Source of the DNA: Nitratifractor sp.
GTDB taxonomy: Bacteria > Campylobacterota > Campylobacteria > Campylobacterales > Sulfurovaceae
Direction of reading: 5' to 3'
DNA: 10,325 nt
Assembly: GCA_015490055.1 (NCBI GenBank)
Contig: WFYP01000198.1
Span: forward strand, 1-10,325
Positions 1 through 6,461 of the stretch are shown one piece after another (position 1 is the first letter of the stretch; each line of letters begins with the position of its first letter). Both the position numbers and the translations under genes were made by a program. The notes beneath the pieces were generated by a model. It saw nothing but the letters and a program-made list of their open reading frames with translations. It did no database searches and was not told where the DNA came from.

Positions 1-253
1 ATATACAACATTTAATAGCACAAGAGAGTGCTTAATGTGAATAGTTTTTAATAAAAGCTAGCCAAAGCTAACTTGCGTTAAAAAGTATTTGCAGTAAGTG
101 CCCTCTTGTGCTACCTATAGGGCAAAACAAAAAAGCAACACCTATAAAAGAAAAATTATCACTCTTAGCTACGGCTAGGAGAGAAAATTTGTTCTTTCAT
201 ATCTGTCACTTTTTTGATTTGTTAAATATTGTATATAGTGCGTAACTTCAGTT
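1..253 (+). mobile_element. MITE-like element, copy 1 (5' 17 bp outside window)
   Basis: This is a non-coding element, about 96% identical (9 differences in 253 bp) to the reverse complement of 9341-9610. By comparison with that copy, only the first 17 bp lie outside the window, giving the same full length of 270 bp. It ends at 253 in the terminal inverted repeat ...GCGTAACTTCAGTT; its other end begins in the matching repeat at base 1. Two internal foldbacks are visible: an imperfect 47-bp-arm hairpin (16-62 with 67-113, loop 63-66) and a short stem with a TACG loop (162-181). No ORF or transposase is present, so it would have to be moved in trans by a transposase I cannot identify. It abuts the Uma2 gene, and its right end may supply that gene's promoter. 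Confidence 0.88.
16..113 (+). repeat. Long imperfect hairpin inside MITE copy 1
   Basis: Arm 16-62 (starting TAGCACAAGAG) pairs with arm 67-113 (ending CTCTTGTGCTA) around the 4-nt loop CAAA. The equivalent in copy 2 is 9481-9578. Of the five differences between copies that fall in this hairpin, two restore a pair in copy 2 (positions 27 and 85), one turns a wobble into a pair (39), one turns a pair into a wobble (87) and one breaks a pair (24). The fold is therefore kept in both copies. Whether it acts as RNA or only as a DNA palindrome is not known. Confidence 0.75.
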
Positions 254-280
254 AATAAAAAATTGCAAATGAGGCATTTG

Positions 281-829
281 ATGGAAGAGGCGAGAGTATT
301 AAGAAATTATAGTTATGAAGATTATCTTGATATTGCTAATTCTACCCAAGAGAGGGTAGAGCTTATTTTTGGTGATATTTATATGATGGCGGGGGCTAGT
401 GCTTTGCATCAGGATGTAGTTTTGAGTATTGCATATTTTTTAAAAAGTATTAGTAAAGAGAAGAAAATGTGTATGCCTAGGATTGCACCTTTTGATTTGA
501 AGTTGGATGTTGATGGTAAAATTAATGTTGTGCAGCCAGATATTATGCTTTTTTGCAAATACGAAAAGCCTTGTGCGGTTTTTGAAATTTTGTCGCCATC
601 TACCGCATTAAAAGATAAAACAGTTAAAAAAGAGCTTTATGAAAAAAGCGGTATAAAAGAGTATTTTTTAGTAAATGCAGAGTATAGCGTAGTAGATAAA
701 TTTATGTTAATTAATGGTAAATATGAATATATAGGAGCATTTGGTGCTGATGATGAGTTGCAAATTGAGTGTTTAGAGAGTAGTATTGAACTGAAAGAGG
801 TTTTTGAAATAGAAATAGTTGAATCTTAG
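281..829 (+). CDS. Uma2 family (DUF820) PD-(D/E)XK-like nuclease, hypothetical
   Basis: The 182-aa product matches the Uma2/DUF820 family, which has a restriction-endonuclease-like fold but no firmly established role. Family hallmarks are an N-terminal YSYEDYLDI segment, ERVELIFGDIYMMAGAS, then VQPDIMLF (Asp about residue 87), AVFEILSPST (Glu about residue 102), a Lys-rich stretch and the closing ELYEKSGIKEYFLVN. The predicted metal-binding acidic residues are kept. I chose ATG 281 because GAGG at 271-274 sits 6 nt upstream. TTG 263 and ATG 269 lie in frame upstream but have no ribosome-binding site. The gene starts 28 bp after a MITE end, so any promoter probably lies within the mobile element. 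It stands alone with no obvious partner; the family is often patchily distributed, which would fit horizontal acquisition. Confidence 0.85.
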   Translation: MEEARVLRNYSYEDYLDIANSTQERVELIFGDIYMMAGASALHQDVVLSIAYFLKSISKEKKMCMPRIAPFDLKLDVDGKINVVQPDIMLFCKYEKPCAVFEILSPSTALKDKTVKKELYEKSGIKEYFLVNAEYSVVDKFMLINGKYEYIGAFGADDELQIECLESSIELKEVFEIEIVES

Positions 830-861
830 TTTATTTAACTAGCATTTAAGTAAAATTTCTG

Positions 862-867
862 TAAAAT
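862..867 (+). promoter_or_regulatory. Candidate -10 for rpmB
   Basis: TAAAAT in the 100-bp gap before rpmB is the best -10-like hexamer. It would place a start site near 874 and a leader of about 55 nt. No convincing -35 is visible, so this is tentative. Confidence 0.3.
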
Positions 868-929
868 CGCAAAACTTTTCTAATGGGGCAAGAGTCCATA
901 AGAAACCAAATTTAAATAAAGGCAATGAA

Positions 930-1133
930 ATGGCTAGAAGATGTCAAGTAACGGGCAAGGGTCCACTAGTTGGAAACAATGTATCACATGCTCACAATAA
1001 AACTAAAAAACGCCAACTTCCTAACTTAAGAACTGTAAGAGTTACTTTAGAAGATGGTACAAGAAAAAAGATTAAAGTTGCAGCTTCAACTTTAAGAACA
1101 ATGAAAAAGAAAGCAGCTGAAGCTCAAGCGTAA
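930..1133 (+). CDS. rpmB: 50S ribosomal protein L28
   Basis: A 67-aa, strongly basic protein that matches bacterial L28 throughout, a component of the large ribosomal subunit. It opens MARRCQVTGKGP, has the characteristic GNNVSHAHNKTKKRQLPNL segment (about residues 15-33) followed by RTVRV, and ends in a Lys/Arg-rich helix. The length is normal for the family. Only one Cys (residue 5) is present, so this is the Cys-poor, zinc-free form. AAAGG at 918-922 gives a ribosome-binding site 7 nt before ATG 930. It appears to be transcribed alone: argJ has its own -10 about 65 bp downstream. Confidence 0.97.
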   Translation: MARRCQVTGKGPLVGNNVSHAHNKTKKRQLPNLRTVRVTLEDGTRKKIKVAASTLRTMKKKAAEAQA

Positions 1134-1151
1134 GCTCTACTTTTTTACTTC

Positions 1152-1164
1152 GCCCTTTTTGGGC
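1152..1164 (+). terminator. Weak candidate terminator hairpin after rpmB
   Basis: GCCC TTTTT GGGC forms a 4-bp GC stem just downstream of rpmB. No T-run follows it, although T-runs lie before it (1141-1146) and in the loop. It could be a weak stop or have no function. Confidence 0.25.
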
Positions 1165-1198
1165 AATCAATTCTCCCTAACTTTTACTACATTTTAAG

Positions 1199-1204
1199 TA
1201 TAAT
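1199..1204 (+). promoter_or_regulatory. Promoter -10 for argJ
   Basis: A perfect TATAAT stands 30 bp before the argJ start codon, predicting transcription from about 1211 and a leader of roughly 23 nt that includes the ribosome-binding site AAAGG (1222-1226). There is no clear -35, which is common in Campylobacterota, where -35 regions are poorly conserved. Confidence 0.6.
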
Positions 1205-1233
1205 ACATACCAATTAATACCAAAGGTTTTATA

Positions 1234-2424
1234 ATGTTTGAAATACTATCTTTAAAAAATGGAATAGCTACTGTTGATGGCTTTTTTTGTGATGCAATAA
1301 ATTGTGGGCTTCGTCCAGACAGTGAGCAGGGCGATTTAGCATTTGTTAGAAGCGATGAAGTTTGTAATATTGCAGCAACTTATACAACAAATAGATTTTG
1401 TGCCGCTCCTATAAAGCATGCTCTAAAGTATGGCAAGAGTTTCGAGGGAAATTTTGTTTTAATAAATGCTAAAAATGCAAATGCGATGACAGGGCAAAAG
1501 GGTATTGAAGATATAGAAGATATTTTAAGCCATTTGCCAAGCGATTTAAATATTGTAAATCCTGTTATGAGTTCAACTGGTGTAATTGGTTACAGATTGC
1601 CAAAAGAGAAGATTATAGGCGGTATAGAGAAGCTAGATTTTAATGCAAAAAACTCTGACAAGGCAGCAAACGCGATACTTACAACAGATAGCTTTAAAAA
1701 AGAGTTATGTTTTAGAGTAAAGCTAGAAAATGGTGATAGTTTTAATATTGCAGCGATTGCTAAGGGTGCAGGTATGATAAACCCTGCAATGGCTACTATG
1801 CTATGTTTTGTAACAACCGATGCCAATGTGCCAAAAGATGATTTGCAAGAGTTGTTAGATGGAGCTGTGGCAGAGTCGTTTAATAAAATTAGCGTAGATG
1901 GCGATACCTCTACAAACGATACTGTGCTATTAATGGCAAATGGTAAGAGTGGGGTATATGACAAAGAGGCGTTTAAAGTAGCACTGCAAAAGATACTTTT
2001 TGAACTTGCAATGTTGATACTTAAAGATGGCGAGGGTAGTAATAAAGTTGTAGCTTTTGAAGTTGTTGGTGCAAAGAGTGACGAAGAGGCACAAAGAGCA
2101 GCTGTGAATTTAAGTAACTCTTTATTGGTTAAAACTGCACTATTTGGGCAAGACCCAAACTGGGGAAGAATTGCATCTACTATTGGGGCAAGTGGAATAG
2201 AGTGCGATGAAGAGAAGCTTACTATTTACTATGATGATTTAGTAATTTATAGTAGTGAATTCCCGGAGTTAGATAGCGAGCGTGAAGAGAAAGCATATAA
2301 AATAATGCAACAAGAGAGTTTTAAAATAAAGTGCGATTTAGGTTTAGGTGATGGTAGCTACACGGCTTATGGATGTGATTTAAGCTATGAGTATGTTAAG
2401 ATAAATGCTGAGTATAGAACATAA
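1234..2424 (+). CDS. argJ: Glutamate N-acetyltransferase / amino-acid acetyltransferase ArgJ
   Basis: ArgJ transfers the acetyl group from N-acetylornithine to glutamate in the cyclic arginine pathway; some members also make N-acetylglutamate from acetyl-CoA. The 396-aa length is normal. Visible motifs are NANAMTGQKG (about 81-90), SSTGVIG (about 113-119), KGAGMINPAMATML (177-190), whose Thr188 is the expected autocleavage nucleophile separating alpha and beta chains, VDGDTSTNDTVL, FGQDPNWGRI, and the C-terminal DLGLGDGSYTAYGCDLSYEY...KINAEYRT. ATG 1234 has AAAGG 7 nt upstream. Whether this enzyme is mono- or bifunctional cannot be read from sequence alone. No other arg gene is nearby, so the pathway is scattered in this genome. 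Confidence 0.96.
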   Translation: MFEILSLKNGIATVDGFFCDAINCGLRPDSEQGDLAFVRSDEVCNIAATYTTNRFCAAPIKHALKYGKSFEGNFVLINAKNANAMTGQKGIEDIEDILSHLPSDLNIVNPVMSSTGVIGYRLPKEKIIGGIEKLDFNAKNSDKAANAILTTDSFKKELCFRVKLENGDSFNIAAIAKGAGMINPAMATMLCFVTTDANVPKDDLQELLDGAVAESFNKISVDGDTSTNDTVLLMANGKSGVYDKEAFKVALQKILFELAMLILKDGEGSNKVVAFEVVGAKSDEEAQRAAVNLSNSLLVKTALFGQDPNWGRIASTIGASGIECDEEKLTIYYDDLVIYSSEFPELDSEREEKAYKIMQQESFKIKCDLGLGDGSYTAYGCDLSYEYVKINAEYRT

Positions 2425-2451
2425 TTAACAAAATAAAAACAGAACAGATGT

Positions 2452-2457
2452 TATAAT
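2452..2457 (+). promoter_or_regulatory. Promoter -10 for the DUF465 gene
   Basis: A perfect TATAAT lies 27 bp after the argJ stop and 21 bp before ATG 2479, predicting a short leader of about 15 nt that contains the AAGGA ribosome-binding site (2468-2472). No -35 consensus is evident. Confidence 0.55.
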
Positions 2458-2478
2458 AAAAAGAAAAAAGGATAAAAT

Positions 2479-2709
2479 ATGATGTTACCAGAATACAGAG
2501 ATTTGATTAGTGAGTTAAAAGTTAAAGATAAACACTTTGCTAGAATTTTTGATAAGCATAATGAGTTAGATAAAAAGACTACAGATGCAGATGCTGGTAA
2601 ATTGCACTTGAGTGATAAAGAAATTGAGAATCTTAAGAAAGAGAAACTGCTTTTGAAAGATGAAGCTTTAGCTATTATTCTTAAGTATAAGAAGGAGAAA
2701 GAGGCTTAA
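2479..2709 (+). CDS. DUF465 / YdcH-like small helical protein
   Basis: The 76-aa protein begins MMLPEYRDLISELK and continues HFARIFDKHNELDKK, the signature of the DUF465 (YdcH) family. The rest is a charged helix (IENLKKEKLLLKDEALAIILKYKKEKEA), so the whole chain is probably a helical hairpin or coiled coil in the cytoplasm. The family's molecular function is unknown to me. ATG 2479 is favoured by AAGGA 6 nt upstream; ATG 2482 is the next codon and cannot be excluded. It converges on pgpA with only 8 bp between the stops. Confidence 0.85.
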   Translation: MMLPEYRDLISELKVKDKHFARIFDKHNELDKKTTDADAGKLHLSDKEIENLKKEKLLLKDEALAIILKYKKEKEA

Positions 2710-2717
2710 GCCTTTTT
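2698..2717. terminator. Compact terminator between convergent genes
   Basis: AAAGAGGC TTAA GCCTTTTT forms an 8-bp stem (one G-T pair) overlapping the stop codon of the DUF465 gene and ending in a T-run, within the 8-bp gap to the pgpA stop. It fits an intrinsic terminator for the + strand and may also act on the minus-strand operon. Confidence 0.5.
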
Positions 2718-3212
2718 CTAAATATTAAAATAACTAAGTATTCTAAAGATAAGCAAATTAAAAATTCCTGCTGCTAAACCTGCTAGTAAATCGTCGCCAA
2801 TTACTCCTAATCCGCCTTTTACTTTGCGGTCTATATAGCCAATAGTTGATGGTTTCCAAATATCGAATAGTCTAAAGCTTGCAAAGCTTAGAATTGCTGC
2901 GATGTACTCTATATATTGGTTGTGCCAAATAGAGAGACTACCATATGTAATTGCCATTGTTAGCCATACGCCTACAACTTCGTCGATTACTATGCTTTTA
3001 TCATCATGAGTGCCTGTTACTTTTTCATATTTATTTATTTCGAATATTCCGATAATTGTAAATACTATAGTTAAAGTTACTAAACTATTTATTCCTAGAT
3101 AGTAGATAATTGCTAAGCCAAATGGCATTGCTGCAAGTGTTCCAGCAGTTCCGGGGGCAATGGGTGAAAGCCCACTGCCAAGGAATGTTATAAATTGTTT
3201 ATTTAAATTCAT
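2718..3212 (-). CDS. pgpA: Phosphatidylglycerophosphatase A
   Basis: PgpA dephosphorylates phosphatidylglycerol phosphate to phosphatidylglycerol at the inner membrane. The 164-aa protein has the family motifs in order: GSGLSPIAPGTAGTL (12-26), HDDKSIVIDEVVG (69-81), FDIWKPSTIG (116-125) and GGLGVIGDDLLAG (133-145); the conserved acidic residues should bind Mg2+. Several hydrophobic segments (about 25-58, 80-112 and 145-162) fit membrane anchoring. ATG 3212 has AAAGG upstream, overlapping the stop of the preceding gene, and the gap is only 9 nt, so translation is probably coupled. It is the last gene of the ispDF operon. Confidence 0.93.
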   Translation of the reverse strand: MNLNKQFITFLGSGLSPIAPGTAGTLAAMPFGLAIIYYLGINSLVTLTIVFTIIGIFEINKYEKVTGTHDDKSIVIDEVVGVWLTMAITYGSLSIWHNQYIEYIAAILSFASFRLFDIWKPSTIGYIDRKVKGGLGVIGDDLLAGLAAGIFNLLIFRILSYFNI

Positions 3213-3221
3213 TAATTACCT

Positions 3222-4412
3222 TTAAGTTAAAGATGTTGTTTGATAAAGCTCGATTAGTTTTATGTAGAACTCTCTTTCGCTCTTCTCTTCTAGAATACCG
3301 CCACTTGGCATAAGCATATCATATGTCTCTTGCAGATTTTTAAAACGCTTAGGGTATAGAGACGATAGTATATGAGCTGAAATCTCTTTTCTAATAAGTA
3401 TAGTTGGTGGTACAATACCGTGTTTAATTAGCTCCATAAGTGGGCGATGGTGGTAGTGTATATGGTGGTGTTGTCCATGAGGGCAAGTATTGTTATTTAC
3501 GATAGTTTTACACATATCGCAATATACATACTCATTAAATAGTGATATTTTTATACCAATATCTTTAAATGTGTCAAATACTGTGCTAATTTTGTTTTGG
3601 CTATATGTCATACCTAAAGCTTGATGGTTTCTACCTACAATTAGTCTTGTGCATCCATAGTTTTTTGCAACAATTGCATCTAGGATTAACTCGTTATATC
3701 CTGCAAATATGTAACTATTTTCAAAAGGAACTACCAATACTCTATTGTGTGGCAAGAAATCGTTTACTAATATATTTAAAGTCTCTTCTCTTATTGTAAA
3801 ATCTAGCCCCTCTTTTGTAAATGGCTTCATTAAGAATATTACAAGCAGGTCGGTACTATCTAATGTTTGTCTAATTACTCTCTCGTGTGCTCTATGTAGA
3901 GGGTTTGCTCCTAACATTAATGCCGATACTTTTTTAGCTCCAGAACTCTCTATTCTATCTTTTACAATTTCGATACTTCTTTTTATTGGTTCATAATCTA
4001 CTTTATATGGCCCACTTACTGCCCATTCTCCAATTCTATTAAATGCTCTTTTGATTGCTGGCTGAGTCATATCCTCAGTGCCATATATATTAAAAATTCT
4101 CTCTTTTGGATTAATTTTAAAAGTCTCTTCTACTATTAATTCGCCAACTTTTTTATTATCACAAATTAAATGTACAGTATCACCAGCTTTAAAGTTTTGG
4201 ATATTCTTTTCGTTTAATTTACCCTTTGGAGTCAATATAAAAGAGTATGGCATAGGTATATTTTTGTATTTATGAGTTCTATCAACCTCTCTTGCTTCAT
4301 CTTCGCACATAAGTCCAGTAACTGGTGCTAATAGCCCATCTTGAACGAGGGCAAGAGAAGAGAGAGCCTCTTTGTCTATAAATAGTGTATCACTTCTTTT
4401 TGAATAATTCAA
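3222..4412 (-). CDS. ATP sulfurylase-like protein with altered sulfate site
   Basis: The 396-aa protein aligns along its length with Sat-type sulfate adenylyltransferase: LLAPVTGLM (27-35), YGTEDMTQPA (110-119), NPLHRAHE (170-177), IVGRNH (258-263), a probable Zn site C298-x2-C301-x8-C310-P-H, and VPPTILIRKEISAHIL near the end. The family motif QxRNPxHxxH here reads LGANPLHRAH, so the Gln and Arg that contact sulfate are Leu167 and Ala169. The second motif GRDHAG is GRNHQA, with Arg261 kept. The nucleotide-binding HxxH (His173, His176) is intact. It may therefore use a different acceptor, or be non-catalytic. The start is TTG 4412, supported by AGGAG 5 nt upstream, and overlaps the upstream gene by 23 nt. 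A stretch of His residues (315-322) is notable. No other sulfate-assimilation gene is present. Confidence 0.8.
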   Translation of the reverse strand: MNYSKRSDTLFIDKEALSSLALVQDGLLAPVTGLMCEDEAREVDRTHKYKNIPMPYSFILTPKGKLNEKNIQNFKAGDTVHLICDNKKVGELIVEETFKINPKERIFNIYGTEDMTQPAIKRAFNRIGEWAVSGPYKVDYEPIKRSIEIVKDRIESSGAKKVSALMLGANPLHRAHERVIRQTLDSTDLLVIFLMKPFTKEGLDFTIREETLNILVNDFLPHNRVLVVPFENSYIFAGYNELILDAIVAKNYGCTRLIVGRNHQALGMTYSQNKISTVFDTFKDIGIKISLFNEYVYCDMCKTIVNNNTCPHGQHHHIHYHHRPLMELIKHGIVPPTILIRKEISAHILSSLYPKRFKNLQETYDMLMPSGGILEEKSEREFYIKLIELYQTTSLT

Positions 4413-5274
4413 ATTTTCTCCTCTTTTCCCAGAGGCTCTTTCTTGATATTCCGAGCTTTTTACTAAGTTCTGTATCTGGGTATTGATATTGGAATTTCTT
4501 AATTATATACTGAACATACTCATTTATTGTTAGTATGTTGCTCTGATCATACAATTTGTTATTACTATTGAGTACAATCTTCTCATATGGCATCTCAATA
4601 CTGCTATCTAATGAAGAAATTATAAACTTTTTCCCCTCTAAAGATTCAAAAAGTTTCTCTCTGTCATCTTTTTTCAGTTTGTCTACTCTTGAGATATATG
4701 CTATTTTATTCTCTTCTAGTGCAGCAACTTTACTTTTCCAATTTTCATTTTGTAAATCTATAAAAACTGGTGTAGTTTTACGAATAGATGCAATATCTAT
4801 AGCTATTTTATCAGCTACTCTTTGATGGTTTGTGTAAATAGCAATTGGTAAATTTATGCCTTCTATATCAGCTTTTGCTTCTACTTCATTAAACATACTC
4901 TCTAATAACTCTTTATAGAATCTATTCTCTCTTCTTAATCTTTTATATTCGTGGTAGTGTTCTATTTTTCTTACCAACTCTTCTACAATGAATGGCTTTA
5001 CAATATAATCTTTTGCACCTAACTCTAACGGTTTTACAACAGTATCGTTATTTATATAATTAACTATTAAAATGATAATTTTATCTTTAAATTTCTCTAT
5101 AAGTTTGTTTGAGTTTTGCCCTGGAATTGTGGTTGATAGTAGGTAAATATCTCCACTGCTATCCATTGCATCTTTAACTGAACTAAAAATCTCTGTCTCA
5201 AAATTGTATTGACTTAACTTAGAGGCAATGCTCTGTGCTAAGTAAAGCTCGTTTTCTACTATAATAATCTTCAT
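4390..5274 (-). CDS. Atypical NtrC-like response regulator (pseudo-receiver, no AAA+ motor)
   Basis: The 294-aa protein has a receiver-like domain (about 1-105), a middle region (about 125-240) and a C-terminal Fis-type helix-turn-helix (about 267-288, TELSKKLGISRKSLWEKRRKF). The receiver keeps Lys93 (GAKDYIVKPF), but the phosphoacceptor position is Ser47 (DIYLLSTTIPG instead of a D-x-x-PG type motif), and only Glu7 of the usual acidic pair is seen (VENE). The middle occupies the position of the sigma-54 AAA+ domain in NtrC proteins, yet I find no Walker A, no GAFTGA loop and no Walker B, and it is too short. It is probably a DNA-binding regulator that works without phosphorylation and cannot activate sigma-54 in the usual way. 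Its ATG overlaps the ispDF stop (ATGA), implying translational coupling. No kinase gene is adjacent. Confidence 0.82.
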   Translation of the reverse strand: MKIIIVENELYLAQSIASKLSQYNFETEIFSSVKDAMDSSGDIYLLSTTIPGQNSNKLIEKFKDKIIILIVNYINNDTVVKPLELGAKDYIVKPFIVEELVRKIEHYHEYKRLRRENRFYKELLESMFNEVEAKADIEGINLPIAIYTNHQRVADKIAIDIASIRKTTPVFIDLQNENWKSKVAALEENKIAYISRVDKLKKDDREKLFESLEGKKFIISSLDSSIEMPYEKIVLNSNNKLYDQSNILTINEYVQYIIKKFQYQYPDTELSKKLGISRKSLWEKRRKFELFKKK

Positions 5275-6392
5275 ATCTCATCCCATCTATAATAATTTAA
5301 TGTTGCTGTTGCGTAAACTACTACGCCCTCTTTTCTTCCTACAAAGCCAAGCTCTTCGCCTGTTGTAGCTTTTATATTTATTTGGTTTCTTCCAATCTCT
5401 AAAATATCTGCCAAAGTTGCTCTCATTGCATTTTTGTGTGGAGATATTTTTGGAGCTTGCGCTACTATGCTTAAGTCGCAGTTTACTATTTCGTAGCCGA
5501 CGCTTTTTACAAGTTTTGTAACAGCTCTTAAGAGCTCTTTACTATCGGCATTTTTATATACACTATCGGTATCTGGAAAAAGCTCGCCAATATCGCCTAA
5601 GTTGCTAGCCCCTAAGAGTGCATCTATAAGTGCATGTATTGCTACATCTCCATCGCTGTGGGCTTTAAACCCAAAAGTTGAGTCAATCTCTACACCACAT
5701 AACACCATCTGTTTGCCATTCTCAAATGGGTGGATGTCGATACCAAAGCCAACTTTTAGGCTGTTTGCAGGAGCTTTTAGACACTTTAAACTCTTTAACT
5801 CCTCTTTATAAGTGAGTTTTTGAGCCTTTTGTGAACCCTCTACAAAAATAACCTCTTTAGAGTTAGCAAAAAATGCACTACTCTCATCTGTAAACTCTTT
5901 GTTGCTTTTTAAAACCTCTTTTAATGTAGCAGTGTGGCTTAGTTGTGGAGTTTGTACTCTAACTAACTTCTCTCTATTTATAGGCTTGCCATCAAAATAG
6001 ACAGTGTCGCTAACTTTAAGTGTAGGTACTACACAACTATTTGCTTTTTTTGCACTTAAAAGACGCTTTAAAAGTTCGCTATCTAAACAGCATCTAGCAA
6101 CATCATTTACTAAAACATATTCACTATCAATTAATGCTAAAGCATTCTGTAGCGACTCTTGCCTAGAGTTTCCACCAGCTACAAATTTATAATCAGCAAA
6201 GCTTTGCATTAACTTTAACTCATCTTGGTTACCAACAATTACAATTTGTGAAAAATTATAATTTTTAGTAAAAGATTCTGCTACAAATTGCCACAATGGC
6301 TTACTTTTTTGGTATAGCCACTGCTTTTTTGTGGGTAGTCCAAAACGGGTGGAGTTACCAGCTGCTAATAATATTAACGAAAAATCCCCCAC
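5271..6392 (-). CDS. ispDF: Bifunctional MEP cytidylyltransferase / MECDP synthase
   Basis: This fused enzyme catalyses two non-consecutive steps of the non-mevalonate isoprenoid pathway. The IspD part (about 1-205) shows LLAAGNSTRFG (8-18) with Lys23, NSRQESLQNAL (75-85), VNDVAR (95-100) and VQTPQL (146-151). The IspF part (about 213-373) shows GFGIDIHPF with metal ligands Asp219 and His221, HSDGDVAIHALIDALLGA (245-262) with His253, LFPDTD (271-276) and KATTGEELGFVGRKEG (341-356). The length of 373 aa fits the fused form typical of Campylobacterota and alphaproteobacteria. The start is GTG 6392 with AAAGGTGA upstream, a good ribosome-binding site. The usual VHDAAR motif has Asn in place of His here. 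It is the first gene of a four-gene operon. Confidence 0.95.
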   Translation of the reverse strand: MGDFSLILLAAGNSTRFGLPTKKQWLYQKSKPLWQFVAESFTKNYNFSQIVIVGNQDELKLMQSFADYKFVAGGNSRQESLQNALALIDSEYVLVNDVARCCLDSELLKRLLSAKKANSCVVPTLKVSDTVYFDGKPINREKLVRVQTPQLSHTATLKEVLKSNKEFTDESSAFFANSKEVIFVEGSQKAQKLTYKEELKSLKCLKAPANSLKVGFGIDIHPFENGKQMVLCGVEIDSTFGFKAHSDGDVAIHALIDALLGASNLGDIGELFPDTDSVYKNADSKELLRAVTKLVKSVGYEIVNCDLSIVAQAPKISPHKNAMRATLADILEIGRNQINIKATTGEELGFVGRKEGVVVYATATLNYYRWDEI

Positions 6393-6420
6393 TAATCACC
6401 TTTCGTATGTTACTAGAAGT

Positions 6421-6426
6421 ATCATA
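6421..6426 (-). promoter_or_regulatory. Candidate -10 for the ispDF operon
   Basis: Read on the minus strand this is TATGAT, 29 bp before the GTG start of ispDF, giving a predicted leader of about 20 nt with the ribosome-binding site. No -35 match is visible at the expected distance. Confidence 0.4.
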
Positions 6427-6461
6427 TTTATTTTGTTGTGTAATTCTAGCCAATAGAACTT

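Noticed and set aside
263..280. TTG 263 or ATG 269 as start of the Uma2 gene
   Set aside because: No ribosome-binding site precedes them, whereas ATG 281 has GAGG at the right distance.
1590..1964. Minus-strand 124-codon frame inside argJ
   Set aside because: Antisense shadow; low-complexity Ser/Ala/Leu translation typical of such artefacts.
3605..4275. Plus-strand open frames opposite the Sat-like gene
   Set aside because: They lack family signatures and ribosome-binding sites and run antisense to a well-supported gene.
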